Shown here piece by piece: positions 62,517 to 64,000 of a stretch of 64,000 nt of DNA (positions are counted from its first letter, which is position 1; each line of letters opens with the position of its first letter). The translations under genes were made by a program, and so were the position numbers. The notes under the pieces were generated by a model. The model saw only the letters and a program-made list of their open reading frames with translations, did not search any database and had not been told where the DNA came from. The DNA is from Streptomyces sp. NBC_00259 (GTDB lineage Bacteria > Actinomycetota > Actinomycetes > Streptomycetales > Streptomycetaceae), in contig NZ_CP108080.1 in the NCBI RefSeq assembly GCF_036181745.1, forward strand, positions 5,645,501 to 5,709,500, read 5' to 3'.

Positions 62517-62847
62517 GAGGGCTCCTGGGGGTGTCTTGCGGACTTTCGGACGCACTTCTGCTTTCTTCGCAGGCTAGGTCCGGGTCGGGGGGTCCGGCAT
62601 GCTCCGTTCGGTAGTGGTGGGAGCGTGTCGTTGTCCGTCTCGGACATAGAGTCTCGGACATGGGGCGGGTGCGGGCCCGGCAGGCAGGCACCAGGGCGTG
62701 GCGTCCGGTCCCGCCGTCGCGGCGGGCACCGGTGACCGGCTCGCGATGGCGTACTCGCGACGCCGGAACGCTGAACTCCCCGCTGCCTGCCACTAGATTG
62801 ACGGTTGCACGGACGCGCGGTCCTGGCTGGTCAAGGGGCAGGGGTTG
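62517..62847. other. 331-bp divergent spacer between gabT and the membrane ATPase gene
   Basis: No gene is supported. It contains TGTCCG-TCT-CGGACA (62632-62646), a perfect inverted repeat, whose right half TCTCGGACA recurs at 62652-62660 as a direct repeat with period 14. This is a candidate operator for gabT or the divergent gene. The promoters themselves are not clear. Confidence 0.55.
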
Positions 62848-64000
62848 ATGGAGACCGAAGGCACGTACGACGCACGCGGCCCGCGAACGGGCGGCGCCCA
62901 CCCCGTCCCCCGCCCGGCGGGCCCACCCCCGGTGCCCCCCGCCCCCACCCACGCACCCGCCCCCGCCCACGGCACGACCATCACCGACTGGCTGCGCACC
63001 CCGCGCCCTGAGGCCGCACCCGGCATCTGGCGGCTCGGCCACCGGGCGCGTCCGGAGCAGGAGCCGGAGTCCGTCCCCGCCCGGCCGCTGATCAGCGGTG
63101 CGGTGATCGCGTTCCTCGCCGGCTGGCTGTTCTGGTCCCTGCTGTGGAACCACTACCTCGAAGGGTGGTGGTTCTTCGTCAAGGACTGGTGGCTGCTGCC
63201 CATGCTCTGGCTGGTGCCCGAGTCCTGGCGGAACGGGGCCAGCGACCAGGTCGGGCTCTTCGTCACGGCGACCTACCTCTACAACGGCCTCGTCCTGACC
63301 CTGCTCGCGGTGGGCTCGGGCCGGGTCGGCAACTGGAACGAGATCTGGCGCCGGTACGGCGTGCCGCTGTGGCCGCTGTTCGTGCTGCTCCCCGGCGTGT
63401 GGCGGGAGATGCCCAGGAGCGTCTGGTGGCTCGAATGGGCCTCGAACCTCTACTACGTGTGCCTCGTGGCCGCCCTCGTCGCGGTGCTCGGCAGGGCCGG
63501 TACCTGGCCGGTCTTCGCCCGCCGCAGGGCGGCCGAGCCGGCCGCACACGAGCCGCGGGAGCCGCAGGACGACCCCGCCGACTGGCCCGAGCTGCGGGCC
63601 GCGGGGCTGGACGAGGCGGCCCGTACGCTCGCCGAGGCGACGCGGAAGGGCACGCTCGGGGACGTCGACTACGCGCGGATCCGGCGGGCCTGGCAGGGGG
63701 TGCGGACGCGGCCGGAGCGGTTGCCCGCGTTCACCGACGCCGTACGGGCCGACGGGGCCGCCGCCTGTGGGCACCCCTCCGGGGAGCGGGACCTGCCGGT
63801 GCGTACCGCCGTGCACGACCTGGCCACCGGGCAGGTCAGGATCGGCGCCGCGGCCGACCACCCCCGTAACCCCTACGCCCGCCGCACCACCGGCGTCGCC
63901 CTGGAACCCGCGCTCCTCGGCACCTCGCTGCTCGCCGTCGGCCCCTCCGGGTCGGGGAAGACCGTGCGGCTCGTACGGCCCGTCGTGGAGGCGATGTGCC
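62848..64000 (+). CDS. Membrane-anchored P-loop ATPase, FtsK/TraG-like (partial, cut by window end)
   Basis: At least 384 residues; no stop before the window edge. A 65-residue Pro-rich cytoplasmic start (METEGTYDARGPRTGG) is followed by Trp-rich TM helices (SGAVIAFLAGWLFWSLLW; FFVKDWWLLPMLWLVP; FVTATYLYNGLVLTLLAVG; PLFVLLPGVWREMP; SNLYYVCLVAALVAVLG). A soluble region ends with Walker A GPSGSGKT at residue 365. The layout resembles type IV coupling/conjugation-like ATPases found chromosomally in Streptomyces. The function is unknown. ATG 62848 follows AGGGGCAGGGG. Confidence 0.75.
   Translation, partial: METEGTYDARGPRTGGAHPVPRPAGPPPVPPAPTHAPAPAHGTTITDWLRTPRPEAAPGIWRLGHRARPEQEPESVPARPLISGAVIAFLAGWLFWSLLWNHYLEGWWFFVKDWWLLPMLWLVPESWRNGASDQVGLFVTATYLYNGLVLTLLAVGSGRVGNWNEIWRRYGVPLWPLFVLLPGVWREMPRSVWWLEWASNLYYVCLVAALVAVLGRAGTWPVFARRRAAEPAAHEPREPQDDPADWPELRAAGLDEAARTLAEATRKGTLGDVDYARIRRAWQGVRTRPERLPAFTDAVRADGAAACGHPSGERDLPVRTAVHDLATGQVRIGAAADHPRNPYARRTTGVALEPALLGTSLLAVGPSGSGKTVRLVRPVVEAMC

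Overview
The window is chromosomal DNA of a Streptomyces or a very close relative. The evidence is high GC with strong G/C preference at third codon positions, frequent GTG starts, the sporulation sigma factor gene whiG, a tandem cluster of type I signal peptidases after rplS, an amtB-glnK-glnD operon, a DUF574 methyltransferase and a chitinase with a DasR-type promoter site. No rRNA, tRNA, CRISPR array, insertion sequence or prophage was recognised. Most of the window is core genome in an actinomycete-typical order.

Region 1 (1-12905) holds nitrogen signalling (end of amtB, glnK, glnD), ffh, a membrane FtsH protease, a methyltransferase, a eukaryote/archaea-type prolyl-tRNA synthetase, a SprT-like metallopeptidase, and the rpsP-KH-rimM-trmD-rplS ribosome/tRNA operon. 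Region 2 (12978-18573) holds five consecutive lepB-type signal peptidases, where Streptomyces usually has four. Copies three and four are a recent duplication, almost identical over about 720 bp. A Nudix hydrolase and a DUF2469 protein follow.

Region 3 (18574-24675) holds yraN, comM and dprA (competence/DNA-processing genes), whiG, a TetR regulator and a convergent secreted M23 peptidase. It is bracketed by two copies, in opposite orientation, of a paired DnaA-box-like element. Region 4 (24676-31892) is rpsB-tsf-pyrH-frr-cdsA followed by a lipoprotein, a DUF2180 protein and rlmN. Several intergenic hairpins here may be attenuators.

Region 5 (31944-35982) is a thiamine ABC transporter operon (thiB-thiP-thiQ) behind a TPP riboswitch with a 19-bp terminator stem. 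Region 6 (36039-40196) is a minus-strand group: a DMT-type membrane protein, a LOG-family protein and an unusual ABC transporter pair. Region 7 (40401-57723, plus gabT at 61182-62516) is a dispersed polyamine/GABA catabolic set. It contains an aminotransferase with an Lrp regulator, two aldehyde dehydrogenases, the potDABC importer and a PuuB-like FAD oxidoreductase. It is interrupted by a TetR/DUF1304 unit, small membrane proteins and a minus-strand add-like/GDPD/DUF574 group; the add-like enzyme probably belongs to menaquinone synthesis by the futalosine route.

Region 8 (57939-64000) has a hypothetical protein, a secreted GH18 chitinase, a PAP2 phosphatase, gabT and the start of a large membrane-anchored ATPase cut by the window edge. 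I found no complete, clearly undescribed system. The best leads are the duplicated signal peptidase with one diverged patch, the long inverted repeat in the first codons of sipW, the paired DnaA-box element around the competence genes, the second-type ProRS with a degenerate zinc domain, and the truncated membrane ATPase.
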